Source of the DNA: Ga0077555 sp046154645
Lineage (GTDB): Bacteria > Pseudomonadota > Alphaproteobacteria > Rhizobiales > Hyphomicrobiaceae
DNA: 64,000 bases
Direction: 5' to 3'
Assembly (NCBI GenBank): GCA_046154645.1
Contig: JBJXDZ010000029.1
Span: 1-64,000, forward strand
The notes beneath the pieces are model-generated. The model was not told the DNA's origin and made no database searches. It saw only the letters and a program-made list of their open reading frames with translations. The position numbers and the translations under genes were made by a program. Positions 34,093 to 43,164 of this stretch are shown piece by piece (position 1 is the stretch's first letter; every line of letters begins with the position of its first letter).

Positions 34093-36312
34093 TTACACGA
34101 AGTAGTGGCCGGTCTGCTGGCCCTGGGCGTTGAACACGAAGGCCTCGTAGGTCCACGGCTGCACGTTGAGGTAATCAAAGTAGGCCGCGATGCTGGTGCC
34201 ATTGTCGTACACCGCGCCTTGTGCGGTCTGGCGGCCTTGGGCGTCGATGTAGTCGGTCAGCGTGGTCCAGGTTTGGATGTTGGTCGGATCGTAGCTCACC
34301 GAGATCAAGGTGCCGTCGTCATTGCGTGTTTGCACGGTCGTGATCTGGCCAGCGGCATTGGCGTAGCTTGAGGATGAGCTCCACGCGTTGGTGACGGCAA
34401 CATCGTAGCTGGTGCCGTAGCTCGAGCCATCGTCCTGCTGGAAGAAGAGGGACGTTTGCCGATTGAGATTGTCCAGATAGTTGACGTAATAGGCATAGGA
34501 CTGAGTGCCGGCCGTATCCAACACAGTGCCGTACGAGGTGCCGTCGTCGCCATGGACGTAGTTGCCTGTCACGCGGCCCAAGGCGTCGAAATACTCGATC
34601 GAGTAATCCCAGGCTTCAACCTGCGGCAGCTCGTAGCGCGTGAGCTGTGCGGTGCCGTCGTCGGCCGTCCGGTGCTGTCGCAAGAGGACCCAGCCTGTAA
34701 CGTAATCCTCGATCAACTGCGACCAGGGTTGTGTGTTGCCGACATCGGGGCGCACGACGTGCGCTGCCTCAAAACCATGCGCCGCCAGATTGAAAGTAAC
34801 TGGCGCATCGCCGGTCACGGACAACGTGTCAGTGCCGCCACCGCCCAGCACATTGGCGAGGTCGTCGCCGGCATCCCAGATGATGGTGTCGTCGCCTTCG
34901 CCGCCTCGCAGCTGGTCGGCGCCAGCGCCACCATTCAGCGTATCGTTACCGCCGCCACCGTCGATGTTGTCGGCGCCGTTGTTGCCGTTGAGAACGTTGG
35001 CGACGCTGTTGCCGACGATGGTGTCGCCCCCGGAACCGCCCTCGACGTTCTCGACCACGGTGCCGCGGGCAATGGCGATATTATTGTTAAGCCCGCCGAC
35101 CGATGAAAATGATTCCGCAACCAGGCTGATGCTTTGCGCGTCGGAATATCCGGACACGTCGAGCGTATCGGTGCCGCCGGTATCGTAGATCGTGAAGGCT
35201 GGCACCGTATTATAGCTGCCAAAAGCAAACACGGCGCCGGCCGTGGCGTTATGGCCGTAAACGGTATTGCCCGTCCGCGTGCTCGCATCGGCACCGTAAA
35301 GATTCTGGATCGCCACGATATCGGCCATCGAAACAGTTGCCAGATGGCGGCTCGAGCCAAGCCCTGCTTCGGCCTGGTCGAAATACGACATCACCGAATA
35401 GGCCCAGGAATCGTTGGCATAGTGGTTGTTAACGCCATAGGTGGCATTGCCGTCGTAATTGCCGGCGTGTCCCAGTCCCAGCGCATGACCGATCTCGTGC
35501 ACGTAGGTCTGAAATGAGTAGCTGTCCGTGGTCGTGCCATAGGCGCTCAGCCAATTCAGGCCGATATTGACGGTTGATGACAGCAAGGTGGTGCCAGAGA
35601 AGGTCGAATTCGCAAACGCATCGTCCTGATTGTCGTCGAACGTGATCTGTGCCCCGGACGAGACCTCCTGGAAAGACAAACTGCTGACATCGTCCCAGCG
35701 CTGCAATGCCGCGCGGGCCAAAGCTGCGCCTTCCGCGGTCAGATTGTTGAGATTGACGGTGATGATTTTGTCGGCATCGACGAAGAAGCGCGGCTGGCCG
35801 CCCCAATATTGATGGGTCAATTGGTCGGCGATCTGATCCAGCGTATAAACTGGCGGCGCGACATAGATTGCGGCCGCGAGCGTATAGCTGCCCGTGGCGG
35901 TACCATTGATGCCATCGAAACCGGTGGCGCCGAGGAAATAGGTTCCAGTGGCCGTCGCCGTATAGACGATCCGCGAATTGTAATTGCCGGCGCCGTCGTC
36001 ATCGAAGGTGAGTTCGGTTCCGCCGCCATCGAGCAGGCGCAGAAAAGGATCCGTCAGCGCGGAAGCTCCGGAGGCCGTGAGCGTGAAGGCGTACTTCTGG
36101 CCTGCGACAAGATCGACTCGGAACCAATCCTGGTCGCCGAGAACATTGATGACGCCGGATTGACTGCTGCCTACGGAGACACTGAATGTCGATGCGATGC
36201 TGCCGGGAACGGTATCAACCGCGCCTTGCGAGATGGTGCCATTCGGCTTCGCGGCAGCCGACGACGGGAAGCCCTCAGGCTGCATCAACGCCATTTCGCT
36301 CAAATCTTGCAT
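34093..36312 (-). CDS. Serralysin-like M10 metalloprotease 2 with N-terminal PPC domain, RTX, shared C-terminal module
   Basis: The proposed ATG is 36310-36312 (MQDLSEMALMQPEGF), with GAGAG six bases upstream; an ATG at 36345 lacks an SD. The 739-residue protein has a pre-peptidase C-terminal-like beta domain at about 45-148 (GVINVLGDQDWFRVDLVAGQ ... GTYFLGATG). The M10 catalytic domain follows, with HEIGHALGLGH at 272-282 and Met-turn SVMSYFD near 306-312. The M10_C linker, RTX nonapeptides (about 424-480) and the shared repeat module ending GHYFV complete it. Unlike metalloprotease 1 it has the extra N-terminal PPC domain, so the two are not a simple recent duplication. Predicted extracellular, calcium-dependent, type I exported. 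Confidence 0.87.
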   Translation of the reverse strand: MQDLSEMALMQPEGFPSSAAAKPNGTISQGAVDTVPGSIASTFSVSVGSSQSGVINVLGDQDWFRVDLVAGQKYAFTLTASGASALTDPFLRLLDGGGTELTFDDDGAGNYNSRIVYTATATGTYFLGATGFDGINGTATGSYTLAAAIYVAPPVYTLDQIADQLTHQYWGGQPRFFVDADKIITVNLNNLTAEGAALARAALQRWDDVSSLSFQEVSSGAQITFDDNQDDAFANSTFSGTTLLSSTVNIGLNWLSAYGTTTDSYSFQTYVHEIGHALGLGHAGNYDGNATYGVNNHYANDSWAYSVMSYFDQAEAGLGSSRHLATVSMADIVAIQNLYGADASTRTGNTVYGHNATAGAVFAFGSYNTVPAFTIYDTGGTDTLDVSGYSDAQSISLVAESFSSVGGLNNNIAIARGTVVENVEGGSGGDTIVGNSVANVLNGNNGADNIDGGGGNDTLNGGAGADQLRGGEGDDTIIWDAGDDLANVLGGGGTDTLSVTGDAPVTFNLAAHGFEAAHVVRPDVGNTQPWSQLIEDYVTGWVLLRQHRTADDGTAQLTRYELPQVEAWDYSIEYFDALGRVTGNYVHGDDGTSYGTVLDTAGTQSYAYYVNYLDNLNRQTSLFFQQDDGSSYGTSYDVAVTNAWSSSSSYANAAGQITTVQTRNDDGTLISVSYDPTNIQTWTTLTDYIDAQGRQTAQGAVYDNGTSIAAYFDYLNVQPWTYEAFVFNAQGQQTGHYFV
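34130..34260. repeat. 131-bp direct repeat, copy D
   Basis: 3' coding end of metalloprotease 2, same orientation and length as copies A and B and highly similar to both. Confidence 0.85.
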
Positions 36313-36631
36313 GGCAGCTCTCGTTCCAGGTTCGTTCACGAGCATCAACGTGTTACTTGCGAACGCGCGCGCTGAACATTTACAGCCGAATCTTCATTCT
36401 GAACCTTGCGAGATGATTGCAAATAAAGTGTTCCATAAAACATGACGAGGAAAGTATTTCTGTTACGGAAAAAATCATTATTGTTTTGGAAAAGGGTGTA
36501 CAAAAACGGCGCGATTCAATCGCAGGCTGTGCTTCGGCAATATTGAAGCCGTAAATGGCGTCGTGGTCCGCAATCGTGACGATTGTGTGGCCACACCCGC
36601 CCGCAAGGCCGTTGTGGCATCTGCGCGCCGT
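36313..36631. promoter_or_regulatory. Upstream region of metalloprotease 2, AT-rich, with small palindrome
   Basis: This 319-bp gap is AT-rich between 36361 and 36500. An inverted repeat CAATCGT-g-ACGATTG lies at 36571-36585. It holds the promoter of metalloprotease 2 and the hisI 3' flank. No gene is seen. The palindrome could be an operator or part of a terminator. Confidence 0.35.
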
Positions 36632-37075
36632 TTACGGCACAAAGACACGCGGCACGGCTGTGACCCGGAGTACCGGATTGGCAGTCGCGTCCGGACCAAG
36701 AGCGACTGACCGGTAGAAGCAACTGCGGTGGCCGGTATGGCAGGCCGCCTGTTGCCCGCGCATGCGCACCCGCAGCCAGATGGCGTCCTGGTCGCAGTCG
36801 GTACGCATTTCGACGATGTCGAGGATGTTGCCGCTCTCCTCGCCCTTCTTCCAGATCCGGGCCCGCGAACGGCTCCAGAAGTGGGCTTCGCGGGTGGCGA
36901 TCGAACGGCTGAGTGCTTCGGCGTTCATCCAGGCGAGCATCAGCACCTCGCCTGAATCGGCATCGGTGGCCACGGCAGCAACCAGCCCGTCCGCGAATTT
37001 CGGGGTGAAGGCAAGGCCATGCTCGAGATCGTGGGGGGAGCCGGGGCTGGCAAACGGGGGCAGCGGTGATGTCAT
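36632..37075 (-). CDS. hisI: Phosphoribosyl-AMP cyclohydrolase
   Basis: Third step of histidine biosynthesis: opens the purine ring of phosphoribosyl-AMP. The 147-residue stand-alone HisI starts MTSPLPPFASPGSPHDLEHG. Metal-binding elements are intact: EMRTDCDQDAIWLRV with the Asp/Cys cluster, and HTGHRSCFYR with Cys and His. SRSRARIWKKGEESGN is the conserved substrate loop. The HisE phosphohydrolase is not fused, as is usual in alphaproteobacteria. It is divergent from the IscU-like gene, a neighbourhood common in Rhizobiales. Confidence 0.94.
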   Translation of the reverse strand: MTSPLPPFASPGSPHDLEHGLAFTPKFADGLVAAVATDADSGEVLMLAWMNAEALSRSIATREAHFWSRSRARIWKKGEESGNILDIVEMRTDCDQDAIWLRVRMRGQQAACHTGHRSCFYRSVALGPDATANPVLRVTAVPRVFVP

Positions 37076-37237
37076 CGGGCGGGCTCCAGGCGGGATCGGG
37101 TGATCGGTGCAGGGGCGAGGCGGCAACGCGCAGTCACCTATGTCATGCTGACGCCTTGCAAAGTCGAGGGGGTGGCGCGATATGACAGCTGTCGGCGGTG
37201 GAGAAACTGCGCCGGCAGCCACCTGTGGGACACCGCA

Positions 37238-37702
37238 ATGACGGACCTGAGCAGCCTCTACAACGACCGGATCCTGGAGTTAGCGGCTCAAATCAAGCCC
37301 GCCCGCCGGCTGGACGCGCCCGACGCGACCGCCAGTGCGCATTCGAAGCTGTGCGGCTCGACGATCGCGGTCGACCTCAAGATGGCCGGCGAGCAGGTGG
37401 CGGAATACGGCCAGACCGTGAAGGCGTGTCTGCTTGGACAGGCCTCGGCCGCCGTGATGGCCGAGCATATCGTTGGGTCGTCGAGTGATGAGCTGCGGCG
37501 GGTGGCGGGCGAGATGCGCCGCATGCTCAAGGAGAACGGCCCCGCCCCGACCGGCAAGTGGGCCGATCTGGCCGTGCTCGAGCCGGTGCGCGAGGTCAGG
37601 GCCCGGCACACTTCGACGCTGCTGGTGTTCGAGGCCGTGGAGCGGGCACTGGACAGCCTTGAAGCCAGCCGGCGCGCGGCTTCGGCAACCGTCCCCGCCT
37701 GA
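37238..37702 (+). CDS. IscU/SufU/NifU-like scaffold protein with altered cysteines
   Basis: The 154-residue protein starts MTDLSSLYNDRILELAAQI. It has the first scaffold Cys (SKLCGSTIAVDLKM) and the second (VKACLLGQASAAVMAEHIVG). At the third expected Cys position, the helix reads RHTSTLLVFEAVERAL, with Thr/Ser in place of Cys. The family fold is clear, but canonical [2Fe-2S] assembly on three cysteines looks unlikely. Members of this variant family often sit next to hisI and yidD in alphaproteobacteria, so the loss is probably family-wide rather than local damage. yidD starts 17 bp downstream. Confidence 0.8.
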   Translation: MTDLSSLYNDRILELAAQIKPARRLDAPDATASAHSKLCGSTIAVDLKMAGEQVAEYGQTVKACLLGQASAAVMAEHIVGSSSDELRRVAGEMRRMLKENGPAPTGKWADLAVLEPVREVRARHTSTLLVFEAVERALDSLEASRRAASATVPA

Positions 37703-37719
37703 TACAACCAGGGGCTGCC

Positions 37720-38013
37720 ATGCCTGCCGACCACACCCTGCACCGAATCCTGCTGGTGCTGGCCAAAGCACCGGTCCACGCCTACCGCTGGACAATCAAG
37801 CCGATTACGGGCTGGGAATGCCGCCACCTGCCGAGCTGCTCCCAGTACGCACTCGATGCGATCGAGACCAACGGCGCCTGGCGCGGCTGGTGGCTTGGCC
37901 TGTCGCGGATTTGCCGCTGCCATCCCTGGGGCACCTCGGGGCATGATCCGGCCCCCGATATCCGGCAGCGGCGGCACCCCTTGGCGCCGTGGCGCTATGG
38001 CCGCTGGCGATAA
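37720..38013 (+). CDS. yidD: Membrane protein insertion efficiency factor YidD
   Basis: Small membrane-associated protein of 97 residues that aids YidC-dependent insertion. Family motifs CRHLPSCSQYALDAI (about 33-47), GAWRGWWLGLSRICRCHPWG (about 52-71) and SGHDP are all present. The N-terminal helix is amphipathic (LHRILLVLAKAPVHAYRW). SD AGGGG lies just before the ATG. It follows the IscU-like gene closely and is probably co-transcribed with it. Confidence 0.92.
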   Translation: MPADHTLHRILLVLAKAPVHAYRWTIKPITGWECRHLPSCSQYALDAIETNGAWRGWWLGLSRICRCHPWGTSGHDPAPDIRQRRHPLAPWRYGRWR

Positions 38014-38133
38014 CTTCGCCGCGGCGGCGCCACAGTGGTAGTGTGCACCGTAGCACTGGAACGAATCGGCGGCGGTAGCGCAGGCGGGAGCTGATCCGGC
38101 CTGACACCTCCACCGCCCCGGACGAGAGGCGCT

Positions 38134-39888
38134 ATGCGAGCACTTCGCCTTGCCATCCTGCCGACGGCGATCTGGTTGCTGACGGCGATCGGGCTGCCGG
38201 AGGCCGCGCGTGCTGCGGGCGAGGTGGGTGCGCAGCGCGCCAAGGAAGCCGCCACGGCCTTGCAGCGCAACCAGATCGAGCGCGCGGTGCAGTTGCTGAC
38301 CGAGGCGCTGGCCGATCCAGGTGTGCCCAACGATCGGCGCGCCGCCCTCTATAACGACCGCGGCGTGGCCTATGGCCGTCTCAATCAGACGCGGGCGGCG
38401 ATCGACGATTTCAACCGCTCCGTGCAGCTGTTTCCGGAAAGCCCGTCGGTCTACAACAATCGGGGCACGCTGCTGCTGGCCCTCGGCCTGGCGCAGGAAG
38501 CGACCAAGGATTTCGACCGGGCCCTGCTGCTGGCACCGGGGTACGCGGCGGCCTATTCGAACCGCGCCAACGCCTTGGCCCGCCTCGGCGACAGCGAAGG
38601 CGGGCTCAGGGATTTCGGTCAGGCGGCCCGGCTGGCGCCACAAAGCCCGGCCCCGTTGAACGGCCGCGGCCGCTTGCATCTGGCGCAAAATCGACCGCAT
38701 GCAGCGCTGCGCGATTTCAGCCGCGCCATCGCCAAGGACGCGAAGTTCTCGGCCGGCTACAAGGCCCGCGCCGAAGCCAAGATCGCCCTCGAGCGGTTCG
38801 AAGATGCGGTTGAGGATTTGAGCCGCGCCATCGCGTTCGAGCCGCAGAACATCGATATCTATGTGTTGCGCGGCTACTGCTATCTGGCGGCGCGCAACAC
38901 ATCGTCGGCGATCAAGGATTTCCAGCGTGCGACGGAGATCGATCCGAAGTCGACGCTGGCCCTCGAAGCCCTGGCGCTGGCGCATGCCAAGGCCGAGGCA
39001 CATGACGACGCGATCAATCATTTGGCGCGCGCCATCGAGTTGGATGCCCGATCGGCGCAGGCCTATGCCTACCGGGCCGTCGTCTACAAGTGGATGGGGC
39101 AGCCTGAGCTTGGTGACAAGGATGTCGATCGCGCCGTGAAACTCGATCCAGCGCGGCCTGAGGTGTTGTGGGCCCGGGGCGAGCTTGCCGAAGCGGCCGG
39201 CAGCAAGGAGGACGCGATCGCCGATCTCAAGAAGGCCGCAACGCTGCGTCCGCTGCTGCGCGATGCCTTTGCCGCGCTGGACCGGCTCGGGGCTCCCATC
39301 GTGGACGAGGCGAACGTGCGTGAGTTGGCGTTCGAGCGCTGGAACGTGGTCGTGAGCAACAACAGGTATTATGCCATCAACCCGGAGATGCCGCGCCTGT
39401 CGGTGCCGCTGGAGATGATGAGCGAAGGCACGCCGCGCATCCTCGCCTGGGATCTGAAATCCAGCGGCATCAAAGGCATCGGTATACTGCGCTTCCTTGC
39501 CGGCCGCATCGACACCAAAGAGGGACCGGAAGAGGCGGAGCACGCCGCCGTCATCGATACTCAGGCCCGTGCCGTGCTGGCGCTCGAGCCGGTACGGCAG
39601 GGCCAGCGCAAGGCCACCTGGAGCTGGGAAGAGGACCGCTTGGTGGTGACCGGCATCGATGGCTTCAAGGAGGAGTATCTGATCCGTGTGCAGCGCCCGA
39701 GGGACGTGGCCCAGCCGCCGGTCGCACGCGACCAGAGGCGCATCACCAGCGCGGAGCCCGGCAGCCCCAAAGCTAACGGCCCACCGAGTTGGGCGCCCTG
39801 GGCGCAGCCTTCGGGTGGCGACAATCGGCCCCGCCAGCAGCGCCAGCAACAACCGAAGACACTGTTCGATCTGCTGTTCAAGAATTGA
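38134..39888 (+). CDS. Periplasmic TPR-repeat protein
   Basis: The 584-residue protein has a Sec signal peptide (LRLAILPTAIWLLTAIGLPEAARA). About nine TPR units from residue 30 to 390 follow, visible as repeated Y-N-x-R-G and A-x-x-D-F/L patterns (YNDRGVAYGRLNQTRAAIDDF, YNNRGTLLLALGLAQEATKDF, YSNRANALARLGDSEGGLRDF). The C-terminal 190 residues are a globular region that I do not recognise, ending in a basic Gln-rich tail. TPRs mediate protein-protein contacts; partner unknown. GAGAGG lies 7 bases before the ATG. Confidence 0.8.
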   Translation: MRALRLAILPTAIWLLTAIGLPEAARAAGEVGAQRAKEAATALQRNQIERAVQLLTEALADPGVPNDRRAALYNDRGVAYGRLNQTRAAIDDFNRSVQLFPESPSVYNNRGTLLLALGLAQEATKDFDRALLLAPGYAAAYSNRANALARLGDSEGGLRDFGQAARLAPQSPAPLNGRGRLHLAQNRPHAALRDFSRAIAKDAKFSAGYKARAEAKIALERFEDAVEDLSRAIAFEPQNIDIYVLRGYCYLAARNTSSAIKDFQRATEIDPKSTLALEALALAHAKAEAHDDAINHLARAIELDARSAQAYAYRAVVYKWMGQPELGDKDVDRAVKLDPARPEVLWARGELAEAAGSKEDAIADLKKAATLRPLLRDAFAALDRLGAPIVDEANVRELAFERWNVVVSNNRYYAINPEMPRLSVPLEMMSEGTPRILAWDLKSSGIKGIGILRFLAGRIDTKEGPEEAEHAAVIDTQARAVLALEPVRQGQRKATWSWEEDRLVVTGIDGFKEEYLIRVQRPRDVAQPPVARDQRRITSAEPGSPKANGPPSWAPWAQPSGGDNRPRQQRQQQPKTLFDLLFKN

Positions 39889-40065
39889 CATCGACGCGCC
39901 AGCTGATGGCAGCCGACGCGCGGCGTGAGCCAAGGTCGCCCGCTGAGGCTGCCGCGGCAGGTTGCCAACCCGGTAAGTTTGCCAACCAGTCGCCGGCTGC
40001 CCACCGCAGCCATCGACTTGCCCCGCTGTGACGTCGATCGCGTCTCCGGCTCACCTGAGGATTGC

Positions 40066-41319
40066 ATGCATTCTGACAACGACGACGTTTGCGGGTTCGA
40101 TTTCGGCACGTCGAACTCCTCGATCGGGCACGTTCGCGACGGTCACGCAGAGCTGATCGCGCTGCAGGACGGCCGCGTGTCCATCCCCACGGCCATCTTC
40201 TTCAGCTTCGAAGATGGCCGAGCCCACTTCGGACGCGAGGCAGTGCTGCGCTATGTCCAGCGCGACGAGGGGCGCCTGATGCGCTCGCTGAAGGGCGTGC
40301 TCGGCTCCTCGCTCATTCACGAGACGACCACCATCAAGGGCGTGCGCCTGCGCTTCCTCGATGTCATCGCGATGTTTCTCAGTCACGTCCGACAAATGGC
40401 CGGCAGTCCCACCGCTGTCGTGATGGGGCGGCCGGTGCATTTCGTCGATGGCGACGACGAAGCGGACAATGAGGCCGAGGAGCAACTGCGGACAGCGGCG
40501 GAGATCGCCGGCTTCAAGCACATCGAGTTCCAGTTCGAGCCCATCGCGGCGGCCCTGGACTACGAGCAGACGGTGGCCGAGGAGCAATTGGCCTTCATCG
40601 TCGATATTGGCGGCGGCACCTCCGACTTCTCGATCGTGCGCGTGTCGCCGGAGCGGCGAGGACTGAGCGATCGCAAGTCCGACATTCTCGCCACCTCCGG
40701 TGTTCGAGTCGGCGGTACGGACTTCGACAAATATCTGGACCTGCGCACTGTGATGCCGCATCTGGGCTTGGGGAGCAAACTGCTGCGCCAGAACATGGAG
40801 CCGCCAGTGTGGTGGTTCCACGATCTCGCCACCTGGCAGCGTATCAACACCATGTACGAGCCGCGCGTTGCCACCGACATTCGCCGCGTCCGGCGTGACG
40901 CCCGCGAGCCCGAGAAATTCGATCGCCTGCTGCGTGTCATCGAGGCGCGAACGGGCCATGCGTTGCTCGGTGCCGTCGAAGACGCCAAGATTGCGCTTTC
41001 CGATCGCGATGTGACCACGTTGCGCATTCCCGACCTGCGCGACATCGGCGACACGACGATCACGCGGCGCAATCTCGAGGAGGCCATCGGCAGCTCGCTC
41101 GAGCGCGTCATGGAGAGATTGCGGCTGACGCTGGAGATGGCCGGGCTGCGCGCCGACGCAATCGACGCGGTGTTTCTCACCGGGGGCTCGTCGAAGCTGC
41201 CAATGCTGAAAGCGCAGGTGCAGGCGATTTTTCCCGGCGCGTCCATCATCGAAGGCGACGCCTTCGGCAGCGTTGCCACCGGCCTCAGCATCGACGCGCA
41301 CAATCGCTTCTGTGATTAG
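40066..41319 (+). CDS. Hsp70-family protein, YegD-like
   Basis: A 417-residue protein with an actin/Hsp70-type ATPase domain and no substrate-binding domain. Nucleotide motifs are CGFDFGTSNSSIGHV (phosphate 1), IVDIGGGTSDFSIVRV (phosphate 2) and DAVFLTGGSSKLPML (adenosine). This length and order match the YegD chaperone-like group. The ATG at 40066 has TGAGG five bases upstream; an open frame back to 39925 is not family-like. Function in vivo is unknown. Confidence 0.85.
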   Translation: MHSDNDDVCGFDFGTSNSSIGHVRDGHAELIALQDGRVSIPTAIFFSFEDGRAHFGREAVLRYVQRDEGRLMRSLKGVLGSSLIHETTTIKGVRLRFLDVIAMFLSHVRQMAGSPTAVVMGRPVHFVDGDDEADNEAEEQLRTAAEIAGFKHIEFQFEPIAAALDYEQTVAEEQLAFIVDIGGGTSDFSIVRVSPERRGLSDRKSDILATSGVRVGGTDFDKYLDLRTVMPHLGLGSKLLRQNMEPPVWWFHDLATWQRINTMYEPRVATDIRRVRRDAREPEKFDRLLRVIEARTGHALLGAVEDAKIALSDRDVTTLRIPDLRDIGDTTITRRNLEEAIGSSLERVMERLRLTLEMAGLRADAIDAVFLTGGSSKLPMLKAQVQAIFPGASIIEGDAFGSVATGLSIDAHNRFCD

Positions 41320-41517
41320 CCGCCGACGCGCCCACTCTGCGGCCAGCAGGCGTGCGCGGACTGCAGCACTGGCGCTGCTGCTTTCGCTGGCGGGGATAAA
41401 AATCCTTGCCTAGGATGCCGGCAATGCCCCTGCCGCCATTCAAGGTGGCTGCCGGCCAACCCGGGCCGAGCCGTGGGCCACTCGCGTCACGTGACCAACC
41501 AGCAGAGAGGAAACCCC

Positions 41518-43164
41518 ATGGCAATCGGCTCCGATATCGTCGCCAAGGCGATGAAACATGAAGGCGTGAAAGACTTCTTCTACATCATGGGCGGCCCCAT
41601 GCTGGCCGTGGAGTCGGCGTGCCTCAAGCTCGGCCTCAACGGCGTCGATGTGCGCCACGAGCAGGCCGCTGCCATGGCTGGCTTCGCCTATGCCCGCCTC
41701 CTCAACAAGCCGGGCTTCTGCATGGCAGCCTCGGGCCCCGCAACAACGAACCTCGTCACCGGCGTGGCGCATGCCTGGGCCGACTGCACACCGATCGTTG
41801 CCCTGGGTGGTGCCGCTCCTGTCTCGACCTGGCATCGTGGCGCCTTCCAGGACACGGACCAGCTGGCCCTCTTCAAGCCGATCACCAAGTGGGCCGACCG
41901 GGTGCACCACCCGAAGCGCATCCCGGAGCTCATTCATCTCGCCATCGCGCAGGCCATGACCGGGCGCACCGGTCCGACCTATCTCGATCTGCCGGGCGAC
42001 ATCCTCTACCAGGAGATTGATGAGAACACGGTGGAGTATCCGGACCCGTTCGACTATGCCAAGCGCGCGCGTCCAGCCGCCAACAGCACTGACGTCAAAG
42101 CCATTGTCGAGCTGATGGCCAAGGCCAAGCAGCCGGTGCTGGTGACGGGTTCGGGCGTGCAGTGGTCGGAAGCCGACAAGGAGATGCTGGCCTTCGTCGA
42201 TGCCGCCGGCATCCCGTTCTATACGACGCCGCAGGGGCGTGGCGTGATCCCCGAGGATCACAAGTACAGCTATCTCACTTCGCGGGCGGCTGCGTTCAAG
42301 GATGCCGATCTCATCCTCGTCATTGGCACGCGCATGAACTACGTCATCGGCAATGCGGCGCCGCCCCGGTGGAATGCCGCGGCCAAGATCGTGCGCATCG
42401 ATATCGATCCGGTCGAAATTGCCTCGGCACCGAGGAAGCTCGACGTCGGCGTTGTCGCCGATGCCAAGATCGCATTCGGCCAGCTGACCGAGGCCATCAA
42501 GGGCAAGGTCACGCCGGCCAGCTACGAGACGTGGCGGGAGCGCCTGCGCTCGCGCAACGTACAGAAGTTGGCTGAAGCCGAGCAGACGCTTTCCAACAAC
42601 GCATCGCCGATCCACCCGTTGCGCCTGTGCAAGGAAGTGCGCGACTTCATCGACCGCGACTGCATCCTGTGCGTCGACGGGCAGGAAACCCTCAACTACG
42701 CACGGCAGGCGATCCCGCAGTTCACGGCGCGCCACCGCATCAACTCGGGCGCCTATGGCACCATGGGTGTCGGCATGCCGTTCGGGCTCGGTGCCAAAGT
42801 GGCCAAGCCCGACAAGCAGGTGGTCGTCCTGCACGGCGATGGCTCGTGGGGCATGAACGCCATGGAGTTCGATACCGTCATGCGGCACAAGCTGCCGGTA
42901 CTGGTCATCATCAGCCAGAACGGTGGCTGGACGGGCGATCCAGACAAGAACAAGCCCGGCCGTGATCTGGGCTATCCGCGCTACGACAAGTTCGCGGAAT
43001 GCTTCGGCGGCCATGGCGAGTACGTCGAGAAGCCCGAGGACATCCGGCCAGCGCTGGAGCGCGCCAAGAAGGCGGTCGCCGGCGGCAAATCGGCCATCGT
43101 GACCGTGGTGACCGACTGGCGTGCCCGCGCCACCACCACGGCGTTCACGCGCTACGCGACGTAA
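41518..43164 (+). CDS. Thiamine-diphosphate-dependent enzyme (acetolactate synthase/2-hydroxyacyl-CoA lyase-like)
   Basis: A 548-residue enzyme with the three-domain ThDP layout. The N-terminal PYR domain has the catalytic Glu in VRHEQAAAMAGFAYAR. The middle domain is LVTGSGVQWSEADKEM through VRIDIDPVEI. The C-terminal PP domain has the ThDP motif GDGSWGMNAMEFDTVM followed by ISQNGGW. The FAD-binding signature of true acetolactate synthases is not obvious, and the sequence looks closer to oxalyl-CoA decarboxylase or 2-hydroxyacyl-CoA lyase groups. Exact substrate is unresolved. GAGAGG at 41505-41510 supports the ATG at 41518. Confidence 0.82.
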   Translation: MAIGSDIVAKAMKHEGVKDFFYIMGGPMLAVESACLKLGLNGVDVRHEQAAAMAGFAYARLLNKPGFCMAASGPATTNLVTGVAHAWADCTPIVALGGAAPVSTWHRGAFQDTDQLALFKPITKWADRVHHPKRIPELIHLAIAQAMTGRTGPTYLDLPGDILYQEIDENTVEYPDPFDYAKRARPAANSTDVKAIVELMAKAKQPVLVTGSGVQWSEADKEMLAFVDAAGIPFYTTPQGRGVIPEDHKYSYLTSRAAAFKDADLILVIGTRMNYVIGNAAPPRWNAAAKIVRIDIDPVEIASAPRKLDVGVVADAKIAFGQLTEAIKGKVTPASYETWRERLRSRNVQKLAEAEQTLSNNASPIHPLRLCKEVRDFIDRDCILCVDGQETLNYARQAIPQFTARHRINSGAYGTMGVGMPFGLGAKVAKPDKQVVVLHGDGSWGMNAMEFDTVMRHKLPVLVIISQNGGWTGDPDKNKPGRDLGYPRYDKFAECFGGHGEYVEKPEDIRPALERAKKAVAGGKSAIVTVVTDWRARATTTAFTRYAT

